Source of the DNA: Pyrus communis
Taxonomy: Eukaryota; Streptophyta; Magnoliopsida; Rosales; Rosaceae
Length of the DNA: 64,000 nucleotides
NCBI RefSeq assembly: GCF_963583255.1
Contig: NC_084808.1
Coordinates: 13,973,201-14,037,200, forward strand
Direction: 5' to 3'
Both the position numbers and the translations under genes were made by a program. Shown piece by piece: positions 46,126 to 57,995 of this stretch. Every line of letters begins with the position of its first letter. Position 1 is the first letter of the stretch. The notes under the pieces were generated by a model. It worked only from the letters and a program-made list of their open reading frames with translations. It searched no databases and had not been told where the DNA came from.

Positions 46126-46275
46126 AGGTTGGGTTTATATGAGATGCACACGTGTGACAAAATCTTTACACGCACCACCGGAGCAAGGAATATGTGGTGG
46201 AAACAGCCTCAGCACTCGAGTCACCCTCACTCTCTCCTCTCTCCTCTCTCCTCTCTCTCAGCTGCTGCTGCTGCA

Positions 46276-49200
46276 ATGTGTTCTGTCATTGCCAAGCTCC
46301 CTTCGCTTCCACTCTCCCTCTCCATCGTCTCCTCATCTTCTTCTTCCTCCAAAGGTAACCCAATTCCAAAACGCTTCGTCTCTGTTTGTATTTGCTTCAT
46401 ATATAAGGCAAGTTTTGTGTGTTTTGTGGTGAAAACTGAAACAGATGGGAAAACCAACTCAAAGTCGGTGAAGCTGAGAGAGGACTGGCGGCAACGCTCC
46501 AGGCCCATTCCACCCGGCGGCACTTACCCGGCTAAAGACCACTGCAGGTCTCTTGGGCCTGTTTGATAATTATTTCGTTTTTAGTTTTGAACTTTGTTTG
46601 TTATGTTACATATCACCAAAATTAAAAACGAAATGGTTATTAAATGACTTCATTTTTTTCATTGCCAAATTTTCGTTTTCCAAGAATTTTGACTTCTGTT
46701 TTCTCTATCAAATTTATGTGTTTCAAGTTTGAACTTTTTTGTTCATTTGTTTGCTGAATCTTTGTGTGTTGGGCAGTCGTTGCGGGTTGTGTGACACATA
46801 TTACATAGCCCATGTCAAGGAAGCTTGTGCCTTCTTAGGAGATGGAATGTCTAAGATTGAAGTGAGTTCTTGTTCCTCTCCCAATCCTTCTACTTTTCTG
46901 AATTTCGAACTTGAAATTTGAAAAGTTGGTTGATGCAAGTTATTATTATCTCATGAAGTCCTGAAACCGGTTCGAGGCATAGTATACGCTATGAATTATC
47001 TACTACTATACTGAAATTTGAAGTACTAAGTGATCAAACTTCGAAATGGGGTTCATAATCTGATTCCTTAATGACCCAACCCAATTTTGCCACCCATGAT
47101 TTCCATTTGAATCATCACTGCTCTTTTGTTTTCGCATTCAGGGTTTGGAACCTGTAGTTCATGGTAGAGGGAGGAAACCGGGTTCCTCAGATGAAATGTA
47201 CTTGGGTGTCTATGAAGAGCTCTTGTATGCTCGTAAAGTAAAGCCTGTCGAAGGTACTTTTGTTTTATAGGCTTTGGTATCTGTCTCATTTGTTTAGGCA
47301 TCTTAAAGTCATCCTATTTAACATTGCTACTAATTCTACCAACTCTGCCAGTTCAAGTTTCAGTTTTAAAAATTTTGAACTTCATTAATTATTATAAAGA
47401 ATCACAAATTGTGTAAATAATTTCTCATGTATATTGCGTAAATTGCTTTAACCATGTACTTGATAGTGCATCTTTGGATTATGGTTTGGTTTTGCTTGTC
47501 AATCTTTTGCTTCATTTTGTTTTATGGCAGGAGCTCAGTGGACAGGAATAGTAACAACTGTTGCAATCGAAATGCTGAAATCAGGCATGGTGGAGGCCGT
47601 CATTTGTGTACAGAGGTTGTGGCCTGAATTCGTTGGAGCATAATACATAATAAACGCATATGCCATTGCTATTCAATCCTTTATTTCTTTCTTTTGGAAT
47701 GTTAAATCTTCTTATGGTTTTAATTTTCACAGTGACCCAAACGACAGATTTACTCCGCGGCCTGTATTAGCAAGGTTTGCATCTAGTTCATTTTTGCTTT
47801 ATAATAAATTTCTTCTAATATTTTGATATTTCTCAATTAAGATTTTCTTTTTGTTTTCTGGTTATTGTCATTTCATCCACACTATGTCATTATCTTTGCC
47901 TCTTCTTAATAGGACACCAGAGGAAGTTCTAGCTGCTAGAGGTGTCAAGCCGACATTATCTCCTAATCTGAATACACTTGCCCTAGTTGAGGTACCTGGT
48001 ATTCTTTTCCATCAGTGATAGAAATCTTATTTACTATTTGTGCCATTTAACATGCTTTGTCATTCATTCAACATTGGTAAGAGTAAGTGATAAGTGTCTT
48101 TTATATCAACATAGAAGAAAGGTCCTCCTTTAAAAGCTAAACCAGTTAAGCATGAGAAGACATGTATACGGTTATTGAAATGCCCAAATGTGTTGGCTTT
48201 GATATATTTGGGCAATCACGCTAAAGAAAGTTGGGGCATTCTCTAATGCGGATAATGTTTTTGAGTGGACAGCAAATACAGTTTGCACTTTGCAGTTCTT
48301 CCTAGTCCTTCTTAGACTTCCTCTTGAGGTGAGAGTCTTAAGTATCTAATTAAGCAACCATGGTTGCCTGCCTTTGGTACTATCTTCTTTTTGTTTCAAA
48401 GGGTGAACTTCCTCCAATATTAACAGCCAGATTTCCCTAATCCTTCTATATAGATTCATTTTTAGTGGAGATTTGTGGGTGTAATATTTGAAGGTGGTCA
48501 GGACTGCCAATCAGGAGGAAGAATTCTTGCATGTCTGGCCTTTTACCGTTCCTAGCTTGTGGGTTCACATGTTGGAGTGATTTTTCCTTTTAGATTTTGT
48601 TTCATGTTTGATTTTAGGCATAATGCGCCCTTGGTCCGGTTGCAGACCTATTCTTTAGAATGGAGTTTGGGCTCTGAAATAGAGAAATCATAGGAACTCA
48701 ACTATAATCTTCAATTCGTAAAACTTGTAAAATGTTTCTTATAAGTTTTAGTGAGACAAGTTTTTGCATTTTTCCATGAAACAGGCTGCAGGTGTAAAAA
48801 AGCTTCTATTCTGTGGTGTGGGTTGCCAGGTGCAAGGTATCATTTATGATATAATCTTGCAATTTCTACTTTCAATCCTTCTCTGTTGTGACTTATACTA
48901 TTGTAATGCAGAGTAATTTCTTAACATGCAGCATTACGATCTGTGGAGCACCACTTAAATTTGGACAAGCTCTACGTGCTAGGAACAAATTGCGGTCAGT
49001 AAAAGCCTTGCTGTATCATTCTATTTTTACAATCAAAATCAGCATATCCTCAACAGCAGAATCATTATGATTACCTGAAACATGTAGTTAACAAATATAT
49101 AGTGCCCCTTTTATTATTTATATGGCATAAGTAATGAGTAACAGAGTTTGTGTTGGTACTAATGCTCTTGTTTGACAGTGGACAACGGGACTCGAGAAGG

Positions 49201-51359
49201 CCTTGATAAGTTTCTGAAGGCTGCGAGTAGTGAACCAGAGACGGTTCTTCATTACGAGTTTATGCAAGATTACAAGGTTTGTGTTAGTGAATTCTTTGTG
49301 CCTGTGCAAGTTTAGAGTTCCAAGGTCTGAGGAATGTTTCAAAGTTGTGAGCCTCAGGTCACTTGCGCCATTGCACCCTTTGTTTAACACTTTCAGCAAT
49401 ATTCTTATTATAAAAAGGGGGAATGACCTGGGGTGGAGTGAGTTCTTAACTAATATTTCGAAAGGTTTCACCCACATTTGTTTGCAGTAAATCATGTTTC
49501 ACAAACCATACAAACATTTCTGGAAGAATTTATTTTATTTTATTATCTCTTAACAATTGATCTGTGTGAAAAGAAAAAATACTTGTGAATGGCTTATATC
49601 TTTTGCAGATATCTCACTGTATATTTATAGCAGTAAAACAGACACCAGTTGTCTAACAATTCTTATACACCAACTTTTTCTAGTGTAAGCATTTCTTAGC
49701 AGCTACTGTTAGCTATTCGTTTCTTTCATTAAATATTCGTGTAATCTTGATAGGTTCACTTGAAGCATTTGGATGGTCATATTGAAGAGGTAAACATTTA
49801 TTTATTTATTTATTTTTGTGTGTTCAATTTGGTATTTACTCTTCCAGTCATGCTAATTCGTGTAGTTTCATATTCTAACCAAAACAGGTTCCTTATTTTT
49901 CTCTGCCAGCAAATGACTTAGTTGATGTAATTGCTCCTTCTTGTTATAGGTAATGTTTGTCCTTTTTGCCCATAATACTTCGTAGTTTTTTGAAATTTCT
50001 AATGACATATTTCACAATCAGAAATATCACATGAATATTTGATTATCAAATACTATCATTTTTATTGGTCATTCCTTAAATGTTGTCTAACCAGTCCCCC
50101 ATGTCTTACAGCTGTTTCGACTATACAAACGGTTTAGCGGTGAGCTTTCATGTCTTTATTACTTAACAGGAATGCTATCTTTTATTACAATTACAAGTCT
50201 CTTGGAAGCTTAACTTCTACTTTCAGTTGTATAAAGGTGAGTCTCACTCCTATTTCAGGATTTAGTTGTTGGATACATGGGGGTGCCGAAATATTCTGGA
50301 ATCAGCATGACTCAACATCCACAGTATGTTACGGTAAGGTAATATCATTGTTGAGACTGCATGTGTGTGCGGCTTTTTTGTTATACTTATTGGTTAGCAT
50401 TCTGTTTTATTGCAATCTTTTATTCAACTATGGTGGTAGATGAAAGATCTAAAGCTTTGTCTATGTTTGTCTTGCCTTCAAATTGTAGAAATGAACGTGG
50501 AAGAGAGATGCTCAGTCTGATTAAAAAGCATTTGGAGATCACTCCAACAACTAGTAGTGTAAAGCTCTTGATTCTATCCTATTTCTTGTACTCTGTGATT
50601 TCTGCAAAATTGAAGTTTAGTGTTTATAGGATAGCTTATTTCTTTGGGTGAAAAATTCTAAGCACAGCCAATTTCAGGGTACTCGCCGACCATTTACCAT
50701 GGAGACTGTTAAGGCTGATGATACTGCTAAGATGGGTATGTGCAGCAGCTTCTTTGAGATACTTTTGTTGGAAATGTATGGAACTGCATGTTCTGAAGAA
50801 AATATGATGCGTTTTTCTCAAATACGTTTTGGTTTATGAACTAGCTCGTGTTCAATTCTAGAGAACTTGTAAAATATATGCTGACTACCGTTGTTGTATA
50901 ATCTTGTTTTCTCAGGAAAAGGTCCTGAGCCTGCACCAAAGTTTGTCGGCAATGTGATCGCTTTCTTGTTAAACTTGGTAAAGACTCAGTATGATGCATT
51001 TAAGAATTATATAATTATACATGGTTTTTATTTTATGACTTGGTTCTTGTGGGACAGATTGGCCCAAAAGGTTTGGAATTTGCTCGTTATTCGCTCGATT
51101 ACCATACCATCCGGAACTACCTATATGTAAACCGAACATGGGGAAAACAAAGGTGCAACTTTCAATATTAGTTATCTTATAGTAGCAACTATGATGATGG
51201 TTTCTTATATTTATAACCATGAAAACATGCAATTTACCCAAGGAGAACGTGAAAACATGCAGAGCTGATCAGCATATGCCTTCATATGCAAAGAAGATTG
51301 TCGATTCCTACAACAAGAATGGTGAAATCGATCGGATTCTTTCCACCAAGCCCAAGTGA
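46276..51359 (+). CDS. HCAR: 7-hydroxymethyl chlorophyll a reductase, chloroplastic
   Basis: Nineteen exons: 46276-46354, 46445-46547, 46777-46861, 47142-47253, 47531-47615, 47733-47774, 47913-47991, 48785-48836, 48932-48994, 49179-49276, 49754-49789, 49888-49949, 50112-50139, 50259-50338, 50489-50558, 50678-50735, 50916-50977, 51058-51152, 51263-51359. All have GT-AG borders and keep the frame. The product is 461 residues, as in Arabidopsis (about 462). It starts with a Ser-rich transit peptide (MCSVIAKLPSLPLSL). The body has GTYPAKDHC and CGLCDTYYIAHVKEACAFLG (Fe-S cysteines), CGVGCQVQAL, GTNCVDNGTREGL and SCFDYTNGLADLVVGYMG. The enzyme uses ferredoxin, FAD and Fe-S centres to turn 7-hydroxymethyl chlorophyll a into chlorophyll a, the last step of chlorophyll b to a conversion. 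Related to archaeal F420-hydrogenase beta subunits. Frame intact. Confidence 0.96.
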
Positions 51360-52374
51360 TCGCATTAGCTGGTGAAAATGTAAATGAAGTGGGAACTTCA
51401 ATGTCTATGGAATTTTGTCCTTAATCTGTTCTGTAAGTACATATGAACGATTGTATAGCAATAATATTTTTGTTTAACTCGATCAATTCTTCGGTCCTTC
51501 AATATTCCATCCCAAGTTCTGTTTAGGCATCAGTTGCAGACAATGCAACGTAAGATAGTTTTTCTAATTGTCATTGTGGCTGGGATTATTGGTTAATTGA
51601 GCAGTGACTTTTCCCCCATTCAATATAGGCTGTGTTCCTTGAACTATCCATGACTTGCAGATATGATTTAGTTTAGAGTCGGCAATGTGACAATCGACAA
51701 GTAATCTGCTACATTTTTAGGTGAATAAATTTGGAGACTGATTTTATTTGAAGATATAAAAGCTCATGGAACATGCACACGCACACAGATTCAGTTATAA
51801 AAATATATGTTTTTGTTATCTACCGGCGCACACATTAATATTCTGTTTAGAACTAGTACATGGTAGTCAGGCTGCACTTTCAGCTCATGCAGGGTTACCA
51901 TGTCTCTACGGTTGAAGTGACCGAATAAAGTACGATGTTATAGTCAAAGATCAGCGGCGAGAGGGATGAATTATCTATCAAAGACGAAGGAATGGGCGGC
52001 TTTCAGGTGTAACCAGGAAAGGATATGGGTGGTGGGTGAACTCCCCATGTGCTTTCGTAATTTCGATAGCAGGGTCGAGTAATGAGCCTTAGAAAATCCG
52101 AGTGAGAATTGACAAAAGTGCAGTTGCAGAATTCATTCTGTAGGGCCTCTACTTCTTTGCTTGGAAAGAGAGAAAGTCACAAGTAGCATATGCAAATGAA
52201 TTGGTTTTTCTTCGTTTAGAATATTTTGGTTTGTGGTGGTAAAGAAATTTAGGGTGTTCTCTGTAAACTTCATCTACATGTCTGAATAAAAAACTTGGGG
52301 ACTTAATATGGGTTGTCCCTTTACTACTACATTCCATTTAGTCAAGAAAGTAAATCTGCCATTTTTTACCAAGG
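51360..52374. other. HCAR 3' flank, no gene recognised
   Basis: The HCAR 3' UTR is followed by sequence without coding or terminal-repeat signal. Confidence 0.5.
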
Positions 52375-52565
52375 TTGTAAAAGACACTTGGCGTTAGTCA
52401 GGCGACGGGCTAGGCCCTAACGCCTAGGGAGGGACCTAGGCGGATTCAATTAAATTTATTATATAACATATAAATAAGTGTTTATTTTCACTCTAAAAAA
52501 ATAAAAATTATCCTTGTATTGAGATCACATCGGTCCTCTACCGCCTAGCCTAAGCCGTTTTTTAG
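52375..52565. repeat. GCCTAGGCG-type dispersed repeat
   Basis: GGCTAGGCCCTAACGCCTAGGGAGGGACCTAGGCGG and CTACCGCCTAGCCTAAGCCGTTTTTTAGAATAG flank an AT-rich centre. Related to 22150-22335. Confidence 0.5.
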
Positions 52566-52569
52566 AATA

Positions 52570-52870
52570 GTGCTTTTTTTTTTTTTTGGACAAACGAAAT
52601 TACCGACACTAAGGGGGAGGGAGTGGAGCCAAGATGACTCATCCTACACGCGGGGCCAAGGGGACCCACCTGCTCTAATAAATTATTAGAGAGACGAGCC
52701 GATGGCCTACTTCCAACAACATCAATATTGTCCCTAACTTGGTAATTATCACCTGCAAAATCCATCAAGTATGGGGTTTTATCACAAAAAGTCTTAGTGT
52801 TAGTTAGAATGAGATAATTCTATTTAAATTGTTTTTCTCCTTTCCCTCTAGCCGATGTGGGATTCAATAC
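52570..52870 (-). mobile_element. poly-A retroposon, minus orientation
   Basis: On the minus strand it ends CCACTCCCTCCCCCTTAGTGTCGGTAATTTCGTTTGTCC plus an A tail (plus-strand T run 52573-52587), nearly the 3' end of the SINE at 20190-20357. The upstream part (GGTGGGTCCCCTTGGCCCCGCG) is unlike that SINE. No protein is recognised. Confidence 0.45.
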
Positions 52871-53256
52871 CTTACACTTTCGAAGTTTTTGTATAAAACT
52901 TGTGATGTAGTAATTATAGTTGTGAAATTATTGTTTGATGCAAGTGTTTTGTTTTGTGATATCCCAAACAAAAATGTATCAAGTTTTATGCCAATGTTCA
53001 CCAAAAGAAAGTTTTATGGCAAATGTTGAAACCCCCAAGGACTGTGTACATCCTACCACTGTGGGGCTGTATCCATGTGCAAGACAACATGGGAGGAGTC
53101 TCTCTGTAAAACCTATTTCTATCTGAATTCTGAAACCAGTTAATGCGGAATCATTACGACAAGATTTGTGATGTTGGACTGTGGTAGACCAAGGACCCAC
53201 AGCAGTTATTGGGTCCTTGGTGGATCCAGTTTAGGGGAGGGGAAAATTAAAAACTT

Positions 53257-53860
53257 GTGAGTAAAGTAACTAAGAGTGTGTAGGTAGATTAACTCAGTTA
53301 GTCAGAAAAGTGTGTTTATTTTTTTGTATTTAAAGTTTGAGTATTATAAGCTTGAGTAATTACAATAGCAAAACAAAGCTTGCGGGTAAAGTAATAAAGA
53401 GAGCAAATGTGAGTTAGGTCAGTTGGTCAGAACAGTATATCTATTTCTTTTAAATTTGAATTTTACAGGCCAAAGTGATTAGAACAGAAAGACTTTGTGG
53501 GTTAAGCAACATAGAGAAAAGATGGGAGTTGTAAATTGGTAGAGCAGTGTGTCAACTTCTTTGCATTTAAGTTCAAGTTTTGTCGGTTAAAGTGATTAAA
53601 ATAGAAAAAAGAACCTTTTTGTGTAAAGTAATAGAGAGCAAATATGGATTAGGTTAGTTGATCAAAAGAGTGTTGGCTTCTTTGCGAATTGTTGGACTCT
53701 TAAAGTGGTTAGAATAACAAATAGAACCATGTGTGTAAACTAATAGAGAGAGCATATGTATGTTTATTCAGTCTGTCAAAGCAGTATGCTGGGTTCTTTG
53801 CAATCAAAGTTCGAGTCCTATAAGCTAGAGTGATAAAAATAGCAAAACGATTTTACACTC
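53257..53860 (+). repeat. five diverged ~120-bp tandem units with tRNA-like boxes
   Basis: Unit starts (GTGNGTAAAGTAAYAGAGAG-like) lie near 53257, 53382, 53497, 53619 and 53731. Each carries a TCAGTTGGTCAGARCAGTRTG block like a tRNA A-box arm, and about 40-50 bp later a GTTYGAGTCCTATARGC block like a tRNA B box, best kept in the last unit (GTTCGAGTCC at 53811). No unit folds into an obvious tRNA with a plausible anticodon arm, so these are not called tRNA genes. Confidence 0.6.
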
Positions 53861-54234
53861 CAATTTTTTATGAATAAATTAATAGAGAACCAGTCCAGTA
53901 GACAAATAAAAAAGTTCACAAAAAAGGAAAATGTGAGCTTGTAGATCATTTCTCGTTAAATATGAAAAAATAATTGAGGGAGATAGAGATTCTCTTCATT
54001 TGACTGGAAAATGGATTATTATTTAATTTGAATAATAGATTCCAAGGGAAATAAAGAATAAGCCACATCTTCCTTTTATGCCCAATTACTTTCATATGTT
54101 GGGGGTTTTTCCATAGGAGAGACACAAACTGATCCCAGTTCTGGTTGATCAGTCACCAAATAATATTTGATTTTCAATGGGGAAAAAAGGATATTTCCAA
54201 TTTCTCTGTCATTTTTGCAAGCCCTCCTCCATCT

Positions 54235-56129
54235 TTAAAAATGTGAAATGCATCTCCTATGGCGAGCTGCAACAGATTTTCTCTTCTGTTTGGTCTCTTC
54301 TTTCCAGCTCTTGGCAATGTCCTGTGACACACCAATGGCATCCAATGAGGCTCCAGATAGTCCTCTCCTTGTAAACCCTACTGCATACAGTCCTCCATTC
54401 CCTTTCCACCCATTTGGGAATGCATTCTTCGGAATTCCTTCTCTTGAAAAGAATTCATTTTCCTACACAACATGAACATTCCCAACAAACATTTAGTGTT
54501 AAGTCATTCAGTAATTTCATTCCATGCATGCAGTTGGTAAACATGGTAGTAATTCATAATCGGAATTCAATCTTTTATTTTGATTTTGATTATGGATAAA
54601 TAAACAGAGACTTGTTCTTTTGGGCAATGTGGTGGTCAAACGTTCGTCACTTACTCTGGGATTTGATTAAGGGGTTGAGATTAAAATGTTAAAAATACGT
54701 TCCTTTATTCTCCACCGTAAACATCAAATTCAAAAAAATAGTAACTATCCACTTCTTCATCTGTCTAATGACCAAAGGGACATTTCTGTAAGTTAAAAAA
54801 AATACCATGATTGCATGTGGAAATAACTTCCATAAGTTAACTGTCACATGGATTGAATTGAAAGTAGAAGCTTCCAAACACATAAATATTGAAATATTCC
54901 AAAAATAAATTTAAAATATTCTAACCTTGAGCCATGAAGGAACATTGCTGCGGTACCCTGTTGCTAAAACAACAGCATCAATCTCAAGATTTTGTCCATC
55001 AACAAGTTCAACTCTGCCACGAGAGAACCTCTTGATTCCAGGAACCACCTTGACCTCACCAGATCTTATTTTTTCCAAGGCACCAATATCCAAAACTGGA
55101 GTCTTCCCTGAATTGTTTTTTAGCTCCAAAGGACCTAGTGACGGCCTTTTCAGACCATATTTTTCAAGATTTCCAAAAATTAGCCATGCCAGCATCAGCA
55201 ATATCTTGTCAGCAAGCCAGAGTGGCAGCCATTTCATCAATAAAACTGCTAACTCAAAGGTTGACTTTCCAAAAATTTCCCTTGGCAAGACATGAACCTG
55301 TTAAGTGCAGACAAAACTAGAGGAATAAAAAACTCATGCTCAAGTTTGACTTGTATTAACAAAACAAGAGTACTAAAATTTTATTAAAAAATTGTCGTTC
55401 ATGAGATTTGAACTGAAGAAACATAGTTTTTAGAATTTCTTTACTTACCGAACTTCGAACCACTATCGAAGGGCTTGCATTGTGATTGCAAAGATCAAGA
55501 GAGACTTCCATGCCCGAATTTCCACACCCAACAACTAGAACTTGCTTGCCATGGTAAGCCACGCCAGACTTATAGTCACAGGCATGCACGACATTCCCTT
55601 TAAACTCTTCCAAGCCTTCGAATTCCGGCACTACTTTCTCCGAATTCTCTCCAGTTGCCACCACGAGCCACCGGCAAATGTACTCAACTTCAGCAGTAGC
55701 AGAAGGGTTTGAGTCGCTCGTCGAAATAATCGTCTTGACCCTCCAAAGACCAAAGGTTTCGTCATACTTGGCAGACTGGACATTCTCATTGAAATTGGGA
55801 CTTATATAAAAGTGGTTTGCATAGGACTCTAGGTAGCCGATGAATTGGTTTTTTGTGGGGTATTCTGGGAAGTCCTCAGGGAATGGAAGATTGGGCAGTT
55901 GGCAGAATTGCTTTGGGAGGTGTAGTTTGAGGCGATCATATGTGCGTTTTTGCCAAAGAGAAGCAATGCAATCGGCTCTTTCTAGGACAATGAAGGGGAC
56001 ACCTTGTTCTTTAAGTCCAGCACCAACTGCTAGGCCTGAAGGACCTGCCCCTACAATTACAGGACCATTCACCCAAATGCACCTCCTAGAAAAAAACTCA
56101 ATATCTGTGTCAAATGATTGATGAAACAT
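54235..56129 (-). CDS. indole-3-pyruvate monooxygenase, YUCCA family (flavin monooxygenase)
   Basis: Three exons on the minus strand: 56129-55449, 55297-54926 and 54462-54235; 426 residues, normal for YUCCA. I start at the ATG at 56129 (MFHQSFDTD); the frame runs 51 bp further only from a non-ATG codon. Motifs are the FAD site [15 protein letters not shown], the block [20 protein letters not shown], the ATG-containing motif [10 protein letters not shown], the NADPH site [14 protein letters not shown], the second ATG motif [15 protein letters not shown], and C-terminal [16 protein letters not shown]. YUCCAs convert indole-3-pyruvate to auxin (IAA) using NADPH and O2. The sequence looks closest to the YUC2/YUC6 group by its internal Leu/Trp-rich helix ([13 protein letters not shown]), but paralogue identity is not certain. 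Frame intact. Confidence 0.93.
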
Positions 56130-56250
56130 TTGGGGTATGTGGTGAGAAAAGACAGTTTGTGAAAAATATTGGTTTCCCAATTGAGTACTTGTTGCACAAA
56201 ATTATAAAAGTGGGAGGAAGTTGGAGAGATAGCTGTTTTGGTAATGGAGA

Positions 56251-56268
56251 GAGAGAGAGAGAGAGAAG
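56251..56268. repeat. (GA)n tract in the YUCCA 5' region
   Basis: A run of about nine GA units, with further GA-rich sequence to 56330, i.e. (CT)n reading with the gene, 120-200 bp before the ATG. Such tracts are common plant core-promoter or 5' UTR elements. Confidence 0.7.
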
Positions 56269-56329
56269 ATGTTTTGGAAGTGATGTGTGAGAGGGGAGAG
56301 AGGGATGAAAGTTTTAAATAGAGAGAGAG

Positions 56330-57149
56330 GGTTCTTGGCCTTGAGAACTAGGCATGTGACTGAGATTTAAAAACGAAGGTTAGAGCCTTTAAGGGTCATT
56401 CATCGAATGATAAGCTTGTGGCCGTCTTGTTTTGTTTGTTAAATTAATTAATTCAGTTAGAGTTTAGAAACCCACCAAATGTAAACTCAATATGTACAAC
56501 TCAATCACATGCTCATGTATATTCTATGTTCAAATTTGCAAGAATGTGAAGAAATGTCTCACATCAGAAGTTTATCAAATTTTTTTATGCTCTTGTAAGT
56601 AGTTGAACTATTTCTCATATTCTCAATTGATTTTATGTTAGAACTTCAATTGCCTTGAAACTTTTCGTAAAATGGTTGTTTCTTCGTCTATTCTTTTCTT
56701 TTTATTTTGGACAAGCCATGTTGAAGGAGGACGAATGCAAAATTTCTAATATAGAAAATGAAAAATCACAATTAACTGAGCTACAAGTCCCCTTTTTTCA
56801 TCTTCTAAGAGTAGGAGTACACAAGCCAAGCCACCCACTTGTGGTGTGGTTACCGGGAATTAACCATGCTATATAGATACTCACAAATCTATGTGATGGA
56901 GCACATGGTTTGTGGCCTCCTTTTCCAGGGTTTGGTTCCAATAAGATAAGGCGGCCCTATAAACTTAGGCCACAACCGATTTCGTGACTTCTTTGGTTTT
57001 AACTCCCTCTCTGAGCAGTCAAAACTGTTTTGTCCAATCAGAACTGAATGATGTAACTCAAGAACCAACACTACTTGATCAAAAGAAAGGGAAAAAAAAA
57101 AAAAACCAACACTACCGACACTAATTGATCAGCACATGTTTAAATTTAG
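56330..57149. other. YUCCA upstream region, no gene recognised
   Basis: No conserved coding block. The 73-codon frame at 56655-56876 has no motif. Confidence 0.45.
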
Positions 57150-57303
57150 AAAGTCTTAATGAAACATTCATGGTACTGTTTACTTTTAACGTTAACAATA
57201 TTTTTTGCTTAAAAAATCACTCCTGATACTATTCACTTACACCTTTATTTTGTCATTTTGATTAAAACTAAAGTTTTAAAGGACTTTTTGTTAGTTTTCC
57301 TGT
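57150..57303 (-). mobile_element. dispersed MITE-like module, minus orientation
   Basis: The reverse complement starts GGAAAACTAACAAAAAGTCC and continues TTTTAATCAAAATGACAAAATAAAGGTGTAAGTGAATAGTA. It matches the MITE-like half of the 295-bp GST-upstream units. Confidence 0.65.
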
Positions 57304-57573
57304 GAATTTAATCTTATGCCTCTTCTTTTCTCTACCCTTCCTTTCTATTCTCTCGCCCCAACGACAAATAGAACAGTCTTCTCCTTTAGCCGTCGGCTCT
57401 AATTCCGGTTAAGTTCAGTGGAAATTTGACCTTTCAATTTTTTACTTCACCCGATATATTAAGTAATAATGTATTTAATATTTTTTTCATCTCTTTGTGA
57501 GCTCCAATTATTGAGAGAACCAATCAAATACTTAGAACATACACATTTACTATATATTGCATCTCATCTATTA

Positions 57574-57720
57574 AAAAATTATTAAAGGAATTTGACAGCG
57601 CCACGTAAGAAACTAAAGGCTTGGTTGGAGAAGTTGCTACTTTTTTTTTTTTTTTTACTGCTATATGTCTACGTGGCAGTTTAAACATCTCATTCTGAAA
57701 TCCTTTAACATATCAAACTG
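57574..57720. mobile_element. small MITE candidate
   Basis: Imperfect inverted ends (TTAAAGGAATTTGACAG...GCCACGTA and, reversed, TTAAAGGATTTCAGA...GCCACGTAG) enclose a poly-T run. No target duplication confirmed. Confidence 0.3.
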
Positions 57721-57995
57721 ACAATAAATTCCCAATAACCTTTAGTTACAATAACCTATAGTAAGATTCCTCAAGTTGTTTGAGCTTATATTGACTTGAT
57801 TAACATCAAAATAAGTTGTTTTCTATTAATATATAAATGGAGAAATTATTACATCTATCTTACACGCCATATGTGACATTTGATATGAGGCAGAGTCATG
57901 CAAATTATGTTCCGCTAGTGCTTTTTATTATCGTTGCACTATAGAATTACTCACGATACTTCGTAGTTTATCTGAGTAGGGTCAAGATTGCATTC

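Noticed and set aside
46129..46275. N-terminal extension of HCAR from 46129
   Set aside because: Position 46129 is TTG and the region is promoter/5' UTR-like; the ATG at 46276 gives a 461-residue protein of the expected length.
52570..52870. Cassandra-type TRIM (because of a CCCACATCGGCTAG word near 52850)
   Set aside because: No 5S rRNA-like sequence, no second LTR, and a poly-A end instead.
53257..53860. A cluster of genuine tRNA genes
   Set aside because: A- and B-box-like words are present but no acceptor stem, anticodon loop or CCA-proximal stem can be paired.
57850..57995. Additional gene between the YUCCA gene and Copia C
   Set aside because: No open frame over 60 codons and no splice-linked conserved blocks.
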